A stretch of DNA of 64,000 nucleotides from Affinundibacterium seohonense (GTDB lineage: Bacteria; Pseudomonadota; Gammaproteobacteria; Burkholderiales; Burkholderiaceae_D): the NCBI RefSeq assembly GCF_014284305.1, contig NZ_JACOFW010000002.1:271601-335600 (forward strand), in the 5' to 3' direction. The translations under genes and the position numbers were made by a program. How positions within the stretch are numbered: position 1 is the first letter of the stretch; the number at the start of each line of letters is the position of its first letter. Of this stretch, positions 36,751 to 47,887 are shown one piece after another. The notes under the pieces were generated by a model. It searched no databases. It saw only the letters and a program-made list of their open reading frames with translations, and was not told where the DNA came from.

Positions 36751-37374
36751 ATGGAACTGAAGCTCCTAAATTCAGACGGTCAATCTGCTTCTAACGTCGC
36801 TGCACCAGATACTATTTTTGGGCGTGATTACAATGAAGCCTTGATCCATCAAGTTGTTGTTGCTTACCAAGCGAATGCTCGCAGTGGTAACCGCAAACAA
36901 TTGGGTCGTGACGAAGTTCACCACACAACCAAGAAGCCATGGCGTCAAAAAGGTACGGGTCGTGCTCGTGCTGGTATGTCATCTTCCCCATTGTGGCGTG
37001 GAGGCGGTCGCGCTTTCCCTAATTCTCCTGATGAGAACTTCTCTCACAAAGTTAACAAGAAGATGTATCGCGCAGGTATCTGCTCGATCTTGTCTCAGTT
37101 GGCTCGTGAAGGTCGTTTGAATGTTGTTGACAGTCTGACTGTTGATGCACCAAAAACTAAGTTGTTGTCTGAAAAATTGAAGACAATGGGTTGCTTGGAT
37201 TCAGTATTGATTATTACTGAAGACTTCAACGAAAACTTGATGTTGGCTGCTCGCAATCTGGTTAACGTTTTGGTTGTTGAGCCACGTTATGCTGATCCAG
37301 TTTCTTTGGTGTTCTACAAGAAAGTGTTGATCACTAAAGCGGCCTTGACAAAGATTGAGGAGATGCTGGCATGA
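36751..37374 (+). CDS. rplD: 50S ribosomal protein L4
   Basis: A 207-residue protein with the tunnel-lining loop [14 protein letters not shown] and [13 protein letters not shown]. In E. coli L4 also represses its own S10 operon through the leader. It starts four bases after rplC and overlaps rplW by four bases. Confidence 0.97.
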   Translation: MELKLLNSDGQSASNVAAPDTIFGRDYNEALIHQVVVAYQANARSGNRKQLGRDEVHHTTKKPWRQKGTGRARAGMSSSPLWRGGGRAFPNSPDENFSHKVNKKMYRAGICSILSQLAREGRLNVVDSLTVDAPKTKLLSEKLKTMGCLDSVLIITEDFNENLMLAARNLVNVLVVEPRYADPVSLVFYKKVLITKAALTKIEEMLA

Positions 37375-37682
37375 GCGTAATCAAGCATAGTGAAGAACGC
37401 CTGATGAAGGTGTTGCTGGCTCCGGTGATCTCTGAAAAAGCAACTATGGTTGCAGAGAAAAACGAGCAAGTTGTTTTCCTGGTTATGCCAGATGCAACTA
37501 AGCCAGAAATCAAGGCTGCTGTTGAGTTGCTGTTTAAGGTTCAAGTTGAATCTGTGCAAGTAGCTAACCGCTTGGGCAAACAAAAACGTACTGGTAAATT
37601 TAATGGCCGTCGCAATCATACAAAACGCGCTTTTGTATGCTTGAAGCCAGGTCAAGAAATTAACTTTACCGAGGGGGCATAA
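37371..37682 (+). CDS. rplW: 50S ribosomal protein L23
   Basis: A 103-residue protein at the tunnel exit that docks trigger factor and SRP. Segments [30 protein letters not shown] and [13 protein letters not shown] are typical. Coupled to rplD by an ATGA overlap. Confidence 0.97.
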   Translation: MSVIKHSEERLMKVLLAPVISEKATMVAEKNEQVVFLVMPDATKPEIKAAVELLFKVQVESVQVANRLGKQKRTGKFNGRRNHTKRAFVCLKPGQEINFTEGA

Positions 37683-37684
37683 GC

Positions 37685-38512
37685 ATGGCACTCGTTAAGA
37701 TGAAGCCAACCTCACCAGGCCGTCGTGGTATGGTTAAAGTGGTAACTGAAGGCTTGCATAAAGGTCGTCCGTTTGCTGCTTTGTTGGAAAAGAAAAATAA
37801 AACTGCTGGCCGTAACAACAATGGTCATATCACTACTCGCCACATCGGCGGTGGTCATAAGCAGCACTATCGTTTAGTCGATTTTAAACGTTCTAAAGAT
37901 GGTATTCCTGCGAAAGTTGAACGCATTGAATACGATCCAAACCGTACGGCGCACATTGCTTTGTTGTGCTACGCGGATGGTGAACGTGCATACATCATTG
38001 CATCCAAAGGTATGGCTGCTGGTGATCAGGTTATGAATGGCTCACAAGCGCCAATCAAATCTGGTAACTGCTTGCCAATCCGCAATATCCCAGTCGGTAC
38101 AACTATGCATTGCGTAGAAATGTTGCCAGGCAAGGGTGCGCAGATTGCTCGTACTGCTGGTGCTGGTGTGGTGTTGATGGCTCGCGAAGGTACATACGCT
38201 CAAGTGCGTTTGCGCTCTGGTGAAGTTCGTCGTATCCATATCGAATGCCGTGCAACTATCGGTGAAGTCGGTAACGGTGAGCATAACCTCCGTAAAATTG
38301 GTAAAGCTGGTGCGATGCGTTGGCGCGGTGTTCGCCCGACAGTTCGCGGTGTTGTCATGAATCCTATCGATCACCCACACGGTGGTGGTGAAGGTAAGAC
38401 AGCAGCAGGACGTCATCCAGTTTCTCCATGGGGTCAGCAAACTAAGGGTAAGAAGACACGTCGCAACAAGCGTACGACTTCCATGATCGTTTCACGCCGT
38501 GGTAAGAAATAA
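37685..38512 (+). CDS. rplB: 50S ribosomal protein L2
   Basis: A 275-residue protein required for subunit joining and peptidyl transferase activity. Conserved [12 protein letters not shown], the [13 protein letters not shown] motif and the C-terminal [13 protein letters not shown] with the essential histidine are all seen. Two bases separate it from rplW. Confidence 0.98.
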   Translation: MALVKMKPTSPGRRGMVKVVTEGLHKGRPFAALLEKKNKTAGRNNNGHITTRHIGGGHKQHYRLVDFKRSKDGIPAKVERIEYDPNRTAHIALLCYADGERAYIIASKGMAAGDQVMNGSQAPIKSGNCLPIRNIPVGTTMHCVEMLPGKGAQIARTAGAGVVLMAREGTYAQVRLRSGEVRRIHIECRATIGEVGNGEHNLRKIGKAGAMRWRGVRPTVRGVVMNPIDHPHGGGEGKTAAGRHPVSPWGQQTKGKKTRRNKRTTSMIVSRRGKK

Positions 38513-38522
38513 GGGGTAACAC

Positions 38523-38798
38523 ATGACACGTTCAGCTAAAAAAGGGCCGTTTTGCGACGCCCATTTGGTAAAGAAAGTCGAAGCTGCGCAAGCAAATAAA
38601 GACAAAAAGCCAATTAAGACTTGGTCACGTCGTTCGACAATCATGCCTGATTTCATCGGTCTGACTATCGCTGTACACAATGGTAAGCAGCACGTACCAG
38701 TGTACGTTTCTGAAAACATGGTAGGCCATAAATTGGGCGAATTCGCATTGACTCGCACATTTAAAGGTCATATCGCGGATAAGAAAGCGAAGAGATAA
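38523..38798 (+). CDS. rpsS: 30S ribosomal protein S19
   Basis: A 91-residue 30S head protein: [29 protein letters not shown], and the basic end [12 protein letters not shown]. Only one base separates its stop from rplV. Confidence 0.97.
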   Translation: MTRSAKKGPFCDAHLVKKVEAAQANKDKKPIKTWSRRSTIMPDFIGLTIAVHNGKQHVPVYVSENMVGHKLGEFALTRTFKGHIADKKAKR

Positions 38799-38799
38799 T

Positions 38800-39129
38800 A
38801 TGGAAACCAAAGCAATATTGAAGGGTGTACGTCTGTCCGAGCAAAAAGGTCGCTTGGTAGCAGACTTGATCCGTGGTAAGAAAGTCGATCAAGCATTAAA
38901 CATCTTAGCCTTCAGTCCGAAAAAAGGCGCGACTATCATTAAGAAAGTCTTGGAATCAGCAATTGCTAATGCCGAGCACAATGATGGTGCCGATATCGAT
39001 GAATTGAAAGTTACGACGATTTATGTCGAAAAAGGACCAATTCTCAAACGCTTTACAGCGCGCGCAAAAGGTCGTGGTGATCGTATCTCTAAACAATCCT
39101 GTCACATTTATGTGACTGTTGGTAACTAA
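38800..39129 (+). CDS. rplV: 50S ribosomal protein L22
   Basis: A 109-residue protein whose beta-hairpin lines the exit tunnel constriction ([20 protein letters not shown]). Conserved [18 protein letters not shown] at the start. Tight spacing to rpsS and rpsC. Confidence 0.97.
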   Translation: METKAILKGVRLSEQKGRLVADLIRGKKVDQALNILAFSPKKGATIIKKVLESAIANAEHNDGADIDELKVTTIYVEKGPILKRFTARAKGRGDRISKQSCHIYVTVGN

Positions 39130-39138
39130 GGAGTCACG

Positions 39139-39978
39139 ATGGGACAGAAGATACATCCAACCGGTTTCCGTTTAGCGGTAACACGTAATTGGTCTTCACG
39201 CTGGTATGCTGGCAATGCAAATTTTGCCACTATGCTCAACGAAGATATCAAAGTACGTGAGTACCTCAAAAAGAAATTGAAAAATGCATCAGTAGGTCGT
39301 ATCACTATTGAGCGTCCGGCAAAAAATGCACGTATTACTATTTACAGCTCCCGTCCAGGCGTTGTGATTGGTAAAAAAGGCGAAGATATCGAATCCTTGA
39401 AAGCGGATTTGGCAAAGATTATGGGCGTGCCAGTGCACGTAAATATCGAAGAAATTCGTAAGCCAGAAATCGATGCTCAATTGATCGCTGATTCTATCTC
39501 TCAGCAGCTCGAAAAACGTATTATGTTCCGTCGCGCGATGAAACGTGCGATGCAAAATGCAATGCGTTTGGGTGCTAAGGGTATCAAGATCATGTCTAGT
39601 GGTCGTTTGAACGGTATCGAAATTGCTCGTAAAGAATGGTATCGCGAAGGTCGCGTGCCTCTGCATACTTTGCGCGCTGATATCGATTACGGTACAAGTG
39701 AAGCATCTACGACATACGGTATTATTGGCGTTAAAGTGTGGGTTTACAAAGGTGATCGTTTAGCTAATGGCGACGCTCCAGTGATCGAATCTACGCCAGA
39801 AGACGACAAAAAACGTCGTGGCCCACGTCGCGAAGATGGCAAGCCAAATAGCCGTCCTCGTGCAAAGCGCCCTGAAGGTCAAACGCCAACTGGTACAGCA
39901 GCAGCTCCAGCAGCTAAACGTGTTCGCACGAAAGCAGCTGACGGCGCAGCGGCACCAGCTGAGAAAGCAGGAGAATAA
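39139..39978 (+). CDS. rpsC: 30S ribosomal protein S3 with long basic C-terminal tail
   Basis: A 279-residue protein, longer than E. coli S3 (233). The KH domain ([13 protein letters not shown]) and the C-terminal domain up to [10 protein letters not shown] are normal. From about residue 220 an added low-complexity tail rich in Lys, Arg, Pro and Ala follows ([20 protein letters not shown], then AAAPAAKR and [10 protein letters not shown]). Similar Ala/Pro/Arg tails occur in other Burkholderiales; its role is unknown. It ends two bases before rplP. Confidence 0.97.
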   Translation: MGQKIHPTGFRLAVTRNWSSRWYAGNANFATMLNEDIKVREYLKKKLKNASVGRITIERPAKNARITIYSSRPGVVIGKKGEDIESLKADLAKIMGVPVHVNIEEIRKPEIDAQLIADSISQQLEKRIMFRRAMKRAMQNAMRLGAKGIKIMSSGRLNGIEIARKEWYREGRVPLHTLRADIDYGTSEASTTYGIIGVKVWVYKGDRLANGDAPVIESTPEDDKKRRGPRREDGKPNSRPRAKRPEGQTPTGTAAAPAAKRVRTKAADGAAAPAEKAGE

Positions 39979-39980
39979 TC

Positions 39981-40400
39981 ATGCTGCAACCAGCACGTAG
40001 AAAATATCGTAAGGAACAAAAAGGCCGCAACAAGGGTATTTCCCATGATCGTGGTACAGCAGTTTCTTTCGGTGAGTTTGGTTTGAAATCAATTGCACGT
40101 GGCCGTATTACAGCACGTCAAATTGAAGCTGCACGTCGTGCTATGACTCGTCATATCAAACGTGGTGGCCGTATCTGGATCCGTATTTTCCCAGACAAGC
40201 CAATTTCTCAGAAACCAGCTGAAGTTCGTATGGGTAATGGTAAGGGTAATCCAGAGTACTACGTAGCCGAGATTCAACCAGGCAAAATGTTGTACGAAAT
40301 GGATGGCGTTGATGAAGCGCTGGCACGCGAAGCTTTCCGCTTAGCCGCTGCTAAATTACCATTGTTGACAACGTTTGTCGTACGTCAAGTCGGCACTTAA
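39981..40400 (+). CDS. rplP: 50S ribosomal protein L16
   Basis: A 139-residue protein that organises the A-site tRNA region: [37 protein letters not shown] and the [18 protein letters not shown] stretch with the conserved arginine target of hydroxylation in E. coli. Confidence 0.97.
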   Translation: MLQPARRKYRKEQKGRNKGISHDRGTAVSFGEFGLKSIARGRITARQIEAARRAMTRHIKRGGRIWIRIFPDKPISQKPAEVRMGNGKGNPEYYVAEIQPGKMLYEMDGVDEALAREAFRLAAAKLPLLTTFVVRQVGT

Positions 40401-40413
40401 TAGGGAGTTGTAA

Positions 40414-40605
40414 ATGAAAGTATCTGAACTCCAAGGCAAAGACTCCGCAGCTTTGACGAAAGAATTGAATGATTTGTTGAAGGCACAATTCAGTCTGCGT
40501 ATGCAAATCGCAACGCAACAGTTGAATAACACTTCGCAACTCAAAAAAGTTCGTCGTGACATCGCCAGAGTTAAAACAGTCATGAATCAGAAGGATGCCA
40601 AATAA
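40414..40605 (+). CDS. rpmC: 50S ribosomal protein L29
   Basis: A 63-residue two-helix protein at the tunnel exit ([40 protein letters not shown]). The TAATG overlap couples it to rpsQ. Confidence 0.96.
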   Translation: MKVSELQGKDSAALTKELNDLLKAQFSLRMQIATQQLNNTSQLKKVRRDIARVKTVMNQKDAK

Positions 40606-40877
40606 TGAACGATCAAGTTAAAGTTGCCCTGAAGCGCACATTGATTGGCAAAGTTGTCTCCGACAAGATGGACAAAACAGTGACAGTACTAGTTGAACGT
40701 CACGTTAAGCATCCTTTGTACGGTAAGATCATCGTGCGTACTGCGAAATATCATGCGCATGATGAAGCTAACCAAGCAAAAGCCGGTGATACAGTCGAGA
40801 TTCAAGAAGGTCGTCCAATCTCTAAAACTAAAGCCTGGACATTGACTCGCGTTGTACAAGTTGCGCCAGTTTTATAA
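40605..40877 (+). CDS. rpsQ: 30S ribosomal protein S17
   Basis: A 90-residue OB-fold protein that binds 16S helix 11 early in assembly. Core segments [21 protein letters not shown] (residues 17-37) and [21 protein letters not shown] are typical. Last gene of the S10 unit. Confidence 0.96.
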   Translation: MNDQVKVALKRTLIGKVVSDKMDKTVTVLVERHVKHPLYGKIIVRTAKYHAHDEANQAKAGDTVEIQEGRPISKTKAWTLTRVVQVAPVL

Positions 40878-40917
40878 ATAGTTGTTGCAGCAATCGTTTT
40901 TTGATGTAATAATGATG

Positions 40918-40950
40918 AGCTGTCATTTGCAATCGTTGCAAATGACAGCT
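40918..40950 (+). promoter_or_regulatory. Strong hairpin between rpsQ and rplN
   Basis: A perfect 15-base stem (AGCTGTCATTTGCAA and TTGCAAATGACAGCT) closes on the loop TCG. No T-run follows, so it is not a standard rho-independent terminator. It marks the S10/spc boundary and may be a processing site, a 3'-end stabiliser or a protein-binding element. Confidence 0.7.
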
Positions 40951-41058
40951 TAAATGTCTCTCAGGCTAGTAATTTGAGAGTGGTTAAAAAATCGTCCACC
41001 TAATCGGTTGACTCGTGCATTGTTATTTGTGCTTCTAAGGCGTCTGACAATAAAAGAG

Positions 41059-41088
41059 TTGGCTGGCGGGACCAAGACTGACTACAGA
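41059..41088 (+). promoter_or_regulatory. Possible spc promoter before rplN
   Basis: TTGGCT (41059-41064) and TACAGA (41083-41088) with an 18-base spacer, 47 bases before rplN. A second -35-like TTGACT lies at about 41008 without a good -10. The 257-base gap otherwise holds no gene. Confidence 0.35.
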
Positions 41089-41134
41089 TTTGCAGTGTGC
41101 GGATTGTGTGGATTAAGTTGGGAAAGAGAACAAT

Positions 41135-41503
41135 ATGATTCAAACAGAAAGCCGGCTAGAAGTGGCTGACAATACTGGTGCGCGCGAAGTTTTGTGCATT
41201 AAAGTATTGGGCGGTTCTAAGCGTCGTTATGCAGGGATCGGTGACGTTATTAAAGTCACAGTGAAATCCGCTGCTCCACGCGGTCGCGTGAAAAAAGGTG
41301 AAATTTACAATGCAGTTGTTGTTCGTACTGCTAAGGGTGTTCGTCGTCAAGATGGCTCTTTGGTTAAGTTCGATAGCAATGCTGCAGTGTTGTTAAATGC
41401 AAAGCTCGAGCCAATCGGAACTCGTATTTTCGGCCCAGTTACACGCGAATTGCGTACTGAGCGCTTTATGAAAATCGTTTCCCTTGCTCCTGAAGTGCTG
41501 TAA
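41135..41503 (+). CDS. rplN: 50S ribosomal protein L14
   Basis: A 122-residue subunit-interface protein: [34 protein letters not shown] and the end [12 protein letters not shown] are typical. First gene of the spc unit. Confidence 0.97.
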   Translation: MIQTESRLEVADNTGAREVLCIKVLGGSKRRYAGIGDVIKVTVKSAAPRGRVKKGEIYNAVVVRTAKGVRRQDGSLVKFDSNAAVLLNAKLEPIGTRIFGPVTRELRTERFMKIVSLAPEVL

Positions 41504-41512
41504 GGGGTCGTG

Positions 41513-41827
41513 ATGAATAAGATTCGTAAAAACGACGAAGTCATCGTCTTGACGGGTAAAGACAAAGGTAAGCGCGGTCAAGTGCAGCAATGCGTTGATG
41601 CAAATTACGTTGTTGTTGCAGGTGTTAATGTTGCTAAAAAAGCGACTAAGCCTAACCCAATGACTGGAGCAGTTGGTGGCATCGTGGATAAAGTGATGCC
41701 GATTCATGTTTCCAATGTGGCGTTGTTTAACGCTGCATCTGGTAAAGCAGACCGTGTAGGCTTTAAGGTTGTGGATGGTAAGAAAGTCCGCGTCTATAAG
41801 TCGACTGGCGAAGTTGTGAAGGCATAA
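41513..41827 (+). CDS. rplX: 50S ribosomal protein L24
   Basis: A 104-residue KOW-domain assembly initiator ([19 protein letters not shown]). The ATG at 41513 is used; the codon before it is GTG. GGGG upstream serves as ribosome site. Confidence 0.96.
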   Translation: MNKIRKNDEVIVLTGKDKGKRGQVQQCVDANYVVVAGVNVAKKATKPNPMTGAVGGIVDKVMPIHVSNVALFNAASGKADRVGFKVVDGKKVRVYKSTGEVVKA

Positions 41828-41831
41828 AGTC

Positions 41832-42371
41832 ATGGCCCGTCTACAAGCATTATATAAAGATAAAATCGTTGCAGATTTGACTGAGAAATTTTCTTACAAG
41901 TCTCCAATGGAAGTTCCTCGCATCTTGAAGATCACCCTGAATATGGGTTTGTCCGAAGCGATTGCTGATAAGAAGATTATCGAGCACGCAGTTGGCGATT
42001 TGACGAAGATTGCAGGTCAAAAACCTGTCGTAACTAAGGCACGTAAAGCTATCGCTGGTTTCAAAATCCGCGAAGGCTATCCAATTGGTTGTATGGTCAC
42101 CCTGCGTGGTAATCATATGTACGAATTCTTGGATCGTTTCGTGACTGTGGCTTTGCCACGCGTTCGTGATTTTCGTGGTGTATCTGGCCGCGCATTTGAC
42201 GGTCGTGGTAACTACAATATCGGTGTTAAGGAACAGATCATTTTCCCTGAGATCGAGTACGACAAGATTGACGCGTTGCGTGGTATGAATATTAGTATTA
42301 CTACGACAGCTAAGACCGACGAAGAAGCAAAAGCGCTTCTCGCCGCATTTAAATTTCCGTTCAGAAACTGA
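41832..42371 (+). CDS. rplE: 50S ribosomal protein L5
   Basis: A 179-residue 5S-rRNA-binding protein of the central protuberance. Segments [35 protein letters not shown] (residues 62-81) and [18 protein letters not shown] are typical. Confidence 0.97.
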   Translation: MARLQALYKDKIVADLTEKFSYKSPMEVPRILKITLNMGLSEAIADKKIIEHAVGDLTKIAGQKPVVTKARKAIAGFKIREGYPIGCMVTLRGNHMYEFLDRFVTVALPRVRDFRGVSGRAFDGRGNYNIGVKEQIIFPEIEYDKIDALRGMNISITTTAKTDEEAKALLAAFKFPFRN

Positions 42372-42378
42372 GGTCGCC

Positions 42379-42684
42379 ATGGCAAAATTGGCACTGATTA
42401 ATCGTGAGCAAAAGCGTGCAGATTTGGTGAAGAAATTCGCTGGCAAACGCGCCGAATTGAAGGCCATCATTGATGACCAATCAAAAACTCCAGAAGAGCA
42501 ATATTTAGCTCGTTTGAAGTTGCAGGCATTGCCACGTAATTCTAATCCGACTCGTCAGCGTAATCGCTGCGCTTTGACAGGTCGTCCACGTGGCACATTC
42601 CGTAAGTTCGGTTTGGGCCGTATTAAAGTCCGTGAATTCGCCATGCGTGGTGAAATCCCGGGTATGACTAAAGCTAGCTGGTAA
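42379..42684 (+). CDS. rpsN: 30S ribosomal protein S14 (zinc-free type)
   Basis: A 101-residue long-form S14: [20 protein letters not shown] and [20 protein letters not shown]. It lacks the CxxC pairs of the zinc-binding short form, as expected for this clade. Confidence 0.97.
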   Translation: MAKLALINREQKRADLVKKFAGKRAELKAIIDDQSKTPEEQYLARLKLQALPRNSNPTRQRNRCALTGRPRGTFRKFGLGRIKVREFAMRGEIPGMTKASW

Positions 42685-42698
42685 TAGGAGAATAAGCA

Positions 42699-43094
42699 AT
42701 GAGTATGAGCGATCCTATCGCCGATATGCTGACCCGCATCCGTAACGCGCAAGTTGTTCAAAAAACTGCCGTCGCGATGCCGTCCTCTAAGGTAAAAATT
42801 GCAATTGCAAATGTACTTAAGGACGAAGGCTACATTGAGGATTTCGCAGTAGTTGACGCTGCTGGTAAATCTGAATTGAAAATCGGTTTGAAATATTATG
42901 CAGGACGTCCTGTTATCGAACGCTTGGAGCGTGTATCACGTCCAGGTCTCCGTATTTACAAAGGTAAAGACGAGATCCCAAGTGTGATGAACGGTTTAGG
43001 CGTGGCGATTGTGTCCACACCTAAGGGCGTTATGACTGACCGCAAAGCGCGCGCAACCGGTGTCGGTGGCGAAGTTATTTGCTACGTCGCCTAA
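42699..43094 (+). CDS. rpsH: 30S ribosomal protein S8
   Basis: A 131-residue protein ([18 protein letters not shown]) that binds central-domain 16S rRNA and, in E. coli, represses the spc operon at rplE. The first of two ATGs fits AGGAG spacing. Confidence 0.97.
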   Translation: MSMSDPIADMLTRIRNAQVVQKTAVAMPSSKVKIAIANVLKDEGYIEDFAVVDAAGKSELKIGLKYYAGRPVIERLERVSRPGLRIYKGKDEIPSVMNGLGVAIVSTPKGVMTDRKARATGVGGEVICYVA

Positions 43095-43104
43095 GGAGTG
43101 CAAG

Positions 43105-43638
43105 ATGTCTCGAGTAGGTAAAATGCCAATCGCGTTGCCAGCAGGTGCAGAAGTTGCAATCTCAGCAGCGGCGATTACAGTAAAAGGTCCAATGGGCGTA
43201 TTGACGCAAAGCTTAAATGGCTTAGTGACAATCGCGAACGAAAGTGGTGTCCTGAATTTCAAGCCGGCAAATGACAGCCGTGAAGCTAATGCTATGACTG
43301 GTACCTTGCGTGCCTTGGTTAATAACATGGTGAACGGTGTTACTAAAGGTTTTGAGAAGAAGTTGAACCTCGTCGGTGTTGGTTATAAAGCGCAAGCGCA
43401 AGGCGATAAGTTGAATCTCTCCTTGGGTTTTTCTCATCCTGTCGTTCATGACATGCCAGCTGGCGTGACATGTGCAACACCAACTCCAACTGAAATTCTC
43501 ATTAAAGGTGTGAATAAGCAGCAAGTTGGTCAGGTCGCAGCAGAAGTTCGTGCATACCGCAGCCCAGAGCCTTATAAAGGCAAGGGTGTCCGCTACGCGG
43601 ATGAAGTGGTTGTGATTAAAGAAACCAAGAAGAAGTAA
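43105..43638 (+). CDS. rplF: 50S ribosomal protein L6
   Basis: A 177-residue protein near the factor-binding stalk base: [28 protein letters not shown] and [17 protein letters not shown]. The start at 43105 follows AAGGAG; an overlapping upstream extension is ignored. Confidence 0.97.
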   Translation: MSRVGKMPIALPAGAEVAISAAAITVKGPMGVLTQSLNGLVTIANESGVLNFKPANDSREANAMTGTLRALVNNMVNGVTKGFEKKLNLVGVGYKAQAQGDKLNLSLGFSHPVVHDMPAGVTCATPTPTEILIKGVNKQQVGQVAAEVRAYRSPEPYKGKGVRYADEVVVIKETKKK

Positions 43639-43651
43639 TAGGGGTTAGACG

Positions 43652-44014
43652 ATGGATAAGAAACAATCACGTCTGCGCCGCGCGACTCAAACCCGTGCCA
43701 AGATCGCAGAGCTCAAGGTCACACGTTTATCTGTGCACCGTACGAATCTGCATATCTACGCCAGCATCATTGATGCAGATTCCAAAGTATTGGCATCTGC
43801 TTCTACAGTGGAAGCTGAAGTGCGTGCAGAATTGGCAGCGGCATCTAAGCACGGTGGTAATGCTGCGGCAGCCACTTTGATTGGTAAGCGCGTTGCGGAA
43901 AAAGCATTGAAAGCAGGAGTTACCGAAGTCGCGTTTGATCGCTCCGGTTTTCGTTACCACGGTCGTGTGAAGGCGTTGGCAGAAGCCGCGCGTGAAGCCG
44001 GCTTGAAGTTCTAA
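43652..44014 (+). CDS. rplR: 50S ribosomal protein L18
   Basis: A 120-residue 5S-rRNA-binding protein: [39 protein letters not shown] and the end [20 protein letters not shown] are typical. Confidence 0.97.
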   Translation: MDKKQSRLRRATQTRAKIAELKVTRLSVHRTNLHIYASIIDADSKVLASASTVEAEVRAELAAASKHGGNAAAATLIGKRVAEKALKAGVTEVAFDRSGFRYHGRVKALAEAAREAGLKF

Positions 44015-44025
44015 GGAATATTGTC

Positions 44026-44544
44026 ATGGCAAAAATGCAAGCAAAAACAGCAGCCGACAAGCCGGATGATGGCATGCGCGAAAAAATGATCGCGATCAAC
44101 CGTGTAACCAAAGTGGTTAAGGGTGGTCGTATCATGGGTTTCGCAGCACTGACAGTCGTTGGTGATGGTGACGGTCGCATCGGTATGGGTAAAGGAAAAT
44201 CGAAAGAAGTTCCGGTAGCCGTACAAAAAGCGATGGAAGAAGCCCGCCGCAAAATGATTAAAGTAACTTTAAAAAACGGTACATTGCAACATGCAGTGAC
44301 TGGCAAGCACGGCGCCTCATCAGTCATGATGATGCCTGCTAAAGAAGGTACTGGCGTTATTGCTGGTGGTCCAATGCGCGCGATTTTCGAAGTGTTGGGT
44401 GTGGTGAATGTAGTTGCTAAGTCAAATGGCTCTACTAATCCATACAACATGGTTCGTGCAACTTTGAACGGTTTGTCGAAAATGAGTACGCCTTCCGATA
44501 TCGCTGCAAAGCGCGGTAAGTCCGTTGAAGAAATTTTGGGCTAA
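44026..44544 (+). CDS. rpsE: 30S ribosomal protein S5
   Basis: A 172-residue protein of the mRNA entry site. [18 protein letters not shown] (the spectinomycin-loop region), [20 protein letters not shown] and [20 protein letters not shown] are conserved. Confidence 0.97.
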   Translation: MAKMQAKTAADKPDDGMREKMIAINRVTKVVKGGRIMGFAALTVVGDGDGRIGMGKGKSKEVPVAVQKAMEEARRKMIKVTLKNGTLQHAVTGKHGASSVMMMPAKEGTGVIAGGPMRAIFEVLGVVNVVAKSNGSTNPYNMVRATLNGLSKMSTPSDIAAKRGKSVEEILG

Positions 44545-44554
44545 GGTGAGCGAA

Positions 44555-44734
44555 ATGACAACTACAGTTAAAGTACAATTGGTCAAGGGTTTGATCGGTA
44601 CGCGCGAGTCACATCGTGCTACTGTGCGCGGCTTGGGTCTGCGTCGCGTTAATTCAGTTTCTGAATTGCAAGACACACCAGCAGTGCGCGGTATGATCAA
44701 TAAAGTCTCGTATCTTGTGAAGGTTGTATCGTAA
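44555..44734 (+). CDS. rpmD: 50S ribosomal protein L30
   Basis: A 59-residue protein: [29 protein letters not shown] and [11 protein letters not shown]. The ATG at 44555 is used instead of an in-frame start inside rpsE; AGGTGAG precedes it. Confidence 0.96.
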   Translation: MTTTVKVQLVKGLIGTRESHRATVRGLGLRRVNSVSELQDTPAVRGMINKVSYLVKVVS

Positions 44735-44762
44735 GCCCTCGGGGTTGCGATCGGAGCAAATT

Positions 44763-45251
44763 ATGGAATTAAATACAATCCAACCAGCTGATGGCGCTAA
44801 ACACTACAAACGTCGTGTTGGTCGCGGTATCGGTTCTGGTATCGGTAAAACAGCGGGTCGTGGTCATAAAGGTCAAAAATCTCGTACAGGCGGCTTTCAT
44901 AAAGTCGGTTTCGAAGGCGGTCAGATGCCTTTGCAACGCCGTTTGCCTAAGCGTGGTTTTAAATCTTTGGCTACACCTTACAAAGCAGAAGTTCGTTTGT
45001 CAGACTTAGAAAATTTGCCAGTTACGGAAATCGACGTTTTGGCGTTGAAACAAGCTGGTGTGGTTTCTGAATTGGCGCGGGTTGTTCGCGTGATCTTGTC
45101 AGGTGAAATCACGAAGAAAGTAACTTTGAACGGCTTAATCGTCACTAAAGGTGCGAAGGCTGCGATCGAAGCTGCTGGCGGAACAGTGACTGAAATAGTA
45201 GTTGCACCGGTGGTTAAGAAATTGCCTGCCAAAGTTAAAGCAGCTGCTTAA
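44763..45251 (+). CDS. rplO: 50S ribosomal protein L15
   Basis: A 162-residue late-assembly protein with the glycine-rich start [20 protein letters not shown] and [18 protein letters not shown]. The start MELNTIQP at 44763 follows GGAGCAAATT. Somewhat longer than E. coli L15 owing to the Lys/Ala-rich end. Confidence 0.96.
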   Translation: MELNTIQPADGAKHYKRRVGRGIGSGIGKTAGRGHKGQKSRTGGFHKVGFEGGQMPLQRRLPKRGFKSLATPYKAEVRLSDLENLPVTEIDVLALKQAGVVSELARVVRVILSGEITKKVTLNGLIVTKGAKAAIEAAGGTVTEIVVAPVVKKLPAKVKAAA

Positions 45252-45274
45252 TTAAGTCAAAACAGGAGCAAACA

Positions 45275-46612
45275 TTGGCAACATCTCCTCAACAAACTAA
45301 AAGTGCGGCAAGTGGTTTTCCTTGGGGAAGACTGTGGTTTTTGCTTGCAGCACTAGTTGTATATAGGATAGGCGCACATATACCTGTTCCTGGAATTGAT
45401 CCAAAGGTATTGGAAGATTTGTTTAAGCAAAACCAAAATGGTATTTTGGGTATGTTTAACATGTTCTCTGGTGGTGCTTTGTCTCGCTTCACAATTTTGG
45501 CGTTGGGAATTACGCCTTACATTTCTGCCTCTATTATTATGCAGTTAATGTCAGTCGTATCCCCGCAGCTCGAAGCTCTGAAGAAGGAAGGTGAGTCGGG
45601 TCGTCGCAAGATTACTCAATACACGCGTTACGGCACTCTGGTGCTAGGTGTGGTACAGGCTTTCTTCATTGCTTTTGGTTTGGAAACGCAAGCAGGTTTA
45701 GTTTTAGATCCTGGAATGGCGTTTAGATTTACTACTGTCGTTACTTTGGTAACTGGCACGATGTTCCTGATGTGGTTGGGTGAGCAGATCACTGAACGTG
45801 GATTGGGTAACGGTATTTCTATCATCATCTTTGCAGGTATCGTGGCTGGCTTGCCAGGTGCTTTAGCCGGTTTGTTCGAATTAGTTCGTACAGGCTCTAT
45901 GCAAGCGTTTTCAGCGTTGATTATTTGCGTGATGGTTGCCGCGGTTACTTATCTGGTTGTGTTCGTAGAGCGCGGCCAACGTAAGATTCTAGTCAACTAT
46001 GCGAAGCGTCAGGTTGGCAATAAAGTTTATGGTGGTCAAAGCAGTCATTTGCCACTCAAGTTGAATATGGCGGGTGTTATTCCTCCAATCTTTGCGTCTT
46101 CTATCATTATGTTGCCTGCCACGATCACTGGCATGTTTGCAAAAGGGGCGCAAGATCAGGATTCTGGTTTTGTTCGGTTCTTGCAGGATTTAGCAAGTTC
46201 CTTGACGACTGGTGAGCCCGTGCATGCGATTTTGTACGCTGTAACGATTATCTTCTTCTGCTTCTTCTACACTGCGCTGGTATTTAACAGCAAAGAGACA
46301 GCAGATAATTTGAAGAAGAGTGGTGCTTTTGTCCCAGGGATTCGTCCAGGTGATCAAACATCCCGTTATATCGACAAGATTTTGATGCGTTTGACTTTGA
46401 TTGGCGCGGTATACATTGCATTAGTTTGCTTGTTGCCAGAATTGCTGATCGCTCATTGGAAGGTACCATTCTATTTTGGCGGCACATCGCTGTTGATTAT
46501 TGTGGTGGTGACCATGGACTTTATGGCTCAAGTGCAAAATTACGTAATGTCACAGCAATACGAATCGCTTCTTCGTAAAGCAAATTTCAAGGGCGGCATA
46601 CCTTCAAGGTAA
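45275..46612 (+). CDS. secY: Preprotein translocase subunit SecY
   Basis: The 445-residue pore subunit of the Sec translocon, with ten membrane helices. [32 protein letters not shown] start (residues 17-45), [17 protein letters not shown], and the loop [19 protein letters not shown] (about 242-260) are typical. It begins at TTG, preceded by CAGGAG at good distance, with no ATG alternative nearby. Confidence 0.97.
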   Translation: MATSPQQTKSAASGFPWGRLWFLLAALVVYRIGAHIPVPGIDPKVLEDLFKQNQNGILGMFNMFSGGALSRFTILALGITPYISASIIMQLMSVVSPQLEALKKEGESGRRKITQYTRYGTLVLGVVQAFFIAFGLETQAGLVLDPGMAFRFTTVVTLVTGTMFLMWLGEQITERGLGNGISIIIFAGIVAGLPGALAGLFELVRTGSMQAFSALIICVMVAAVTYLVVFVERGQRKILVNYAKRQVGNKVYGGQSSHLPLKLNMAGVIPPIFASSIIMLPATITGMFAKGAQDQDSGFVRFLQDLASSLTTGEPVHAILYAVTIIFFCFFYTALVFNSKETADNLKKSGAFVPGIRPGDQTSRYIDKILMRLTLIGAVYIALVCLLPELLIAHWKVPFYFGGTSLLIIVVVTMDFMAQVQNYVMSQQYESLLRKANFKGGIPSR

Positions 46613-46637
46613 GCACACCAAAGGAACAGCAGATCGA

Positions 46638-46856
46638 ATGGCAAAAGACGACGTTATACAGATGCAGGGAGAGATTCTAGAGAATCTTCCGAATGCAACA
46701 TTTCGAGTTAAGTTGGAAAATGGGCATGTTGTGCTTGGCCATATTTCAGGAAAAATGCGAATGAACTATATCCGCATTCTTCCTGGTGATAAGGTGACAG
46801 TAGAATTGACGCCTTATGATTTGAGCCGAGCACGCATTGTGTTCCGGACCAAGTAA
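46638..46856 (+). CDS. infA: Translation initiation factor IF-1
   Basis: A 72-residue OB-fold factor ([40 protein letters not shown]) that occupies the A site during initiation. It lies between secY and rpmJ, the usual betaproteobacterial order. Confidence 0.97.
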   Translation: MAKDDVIQMQGEILENLPNATFRVKLENGHVVLGHISGKMRMNYIRILPGDKVTVELTPYDLSRARIVFRTK

Positions 46857-46888
46857 ATTAAATTGAACTAGAAGGGAAGAGGGCAAAA

Positions 46889-47002
46889 ATGAAAGTTCTC
46901 GCATCAGTTAAGCGGATTTGCCGCAACTGCAAGATCATCAAGCGCAAAGGTGTTGTTCGTGTAATTTGCACAGAACCACGCCATAAACAGCGCCAAGGTT
47001 AA
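46889..47002 (+). CDS. rpmJ: 50S ribosomal protein L36
   Basis: A 37-residue protein: [20 protein letters not shown], then [17 protein letters not shown]. It has the zinc-ligand pattern of the Cys form (Cys11, Cys14, Cys27, His32). GGGAAGAGGG precedes the ATG. Confidence 0.96.
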   Translation: MKVLASVKRICRNCKIIKRKGVVRVICTEPRHKQRQG

Positions 47003-47029
47003 TTAACGTTATTGAACGAGGAATAACGA

Positions 47030-47395
47030 ATGGCACGTATAGCAGGGGTTAATATCCCAAATCATCAGCATACCGTAATTGGCTTACAAGCAATCTATGG
47101 TATTGGCGGCCCACGCGCAGCAGATATCTGTGCAGCAACGGGTGTATTGACAACTAAAAAGGTCAAAGATCTGGACGACAACGAGTTAGAAAAGCTTCGC
47201 GACAGTATTGCAAAATACGTTGTTGAAGGTGATCTTCGTCGTGAAATCTCGATGAACATCAAGCGTTTGATGGACTTAGGCTGCTACCGCGGTCTGCGTC
47301 ATCGCAAAGGTTTGCCTGTTCGTGGTCAACGTACACGTACGAATGCACGTACACGTAAGGGCCCACGTAAAGCAGCGCAATCATTGAAGAAATAA
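47030..47395 (+). CDS. rpsM: 30S ribosomal protein S13
   Basis: A 121-residue protein at the top of the 30S head: [20 protein letters not shown], the YGIG motif, and [20 protein letters not shown]. Opens the alpha unit. Confidence 0.97.
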   Translation: MARIAGVNIPNHQHTVIGLQAIYGIGGPRAADICAATGVLTTKKVKDLDDNELEKLRDSIAKYVVEGDLRREISMNIKRLMDLGCYRGLRHRKGLPVRGQRTRTNARTRKGPRKAAQSLKK

Positions 47396-47424
47396 TCCAG
47401 TAAGCTGGATTCAAGGAACCAATT

Positions 47425-47829
47425 ATGGCAAAAGCACAAAATAACGCAGCGGCAGCACGCGCTCGTAAAAAAGTTAAGAAAAATGTTGCTGAAGGTATCG
47501 CACACGTTCACGCATCTTTCAACAACACCATCATCACGATCACTGATCGTCAAGGCAATGCATTGTCTTGGGCAACAGCTGGTGGTCAAGGTTTTAAAGG
47601 CTCACGTAAATCTACTCCTTTCGCGGCTCAGGTTGCAGCGGAAGCAGCAGGTAAAGTTGCGGTTGAGTGCGGTATCAAAAACCTCGAAGTTCGCATCAAA
47701 GGTCCAGGTCCAGGCCGTGAATCTTCTGTGCGTGCTTTGAATAATTTGGGTATCAAGATCTCCTTGATCCAAGACGTTACGCCAGTACCACATAACGGCT
47801 GCCGCCCTCCAAAGCGTCGTCGTATCTAA
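47425..47829 (+). CDS. rpsK: 30S ribosomal protein S11
   Basis: A 134-residue platform protein: [34 protein letters not shown] and [13 protein letters not shown]. Followed by two hairpins. Confidence 0.97.
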   Translation: MAKAQNNAAAARARKKVKKNVAEGIAHVHASFNNTIITITDRQGNALSWATAGGQGFKGSRKSTPFAAQVAAEAAGKVAVECGIKNLEVRIKGPGPGRESSVRALNNLGIKISLIQDVTPVPHNGCRPPKRRRI

Positions 47830-47887
47830 TTCATTGCTTAGCTTCGGCTAAGCTTTGGATCATTCTAGCAATCATGTTAGAATGCAG

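Noticed and set aside
41056..41134. Search for tRNA or small RNA genes in the rpsQ-rplN and other ribosomal gaps
   Set aside because: No T-loop-like GGTTCGAATCC or cloverleaf pattern was found in these gaps.
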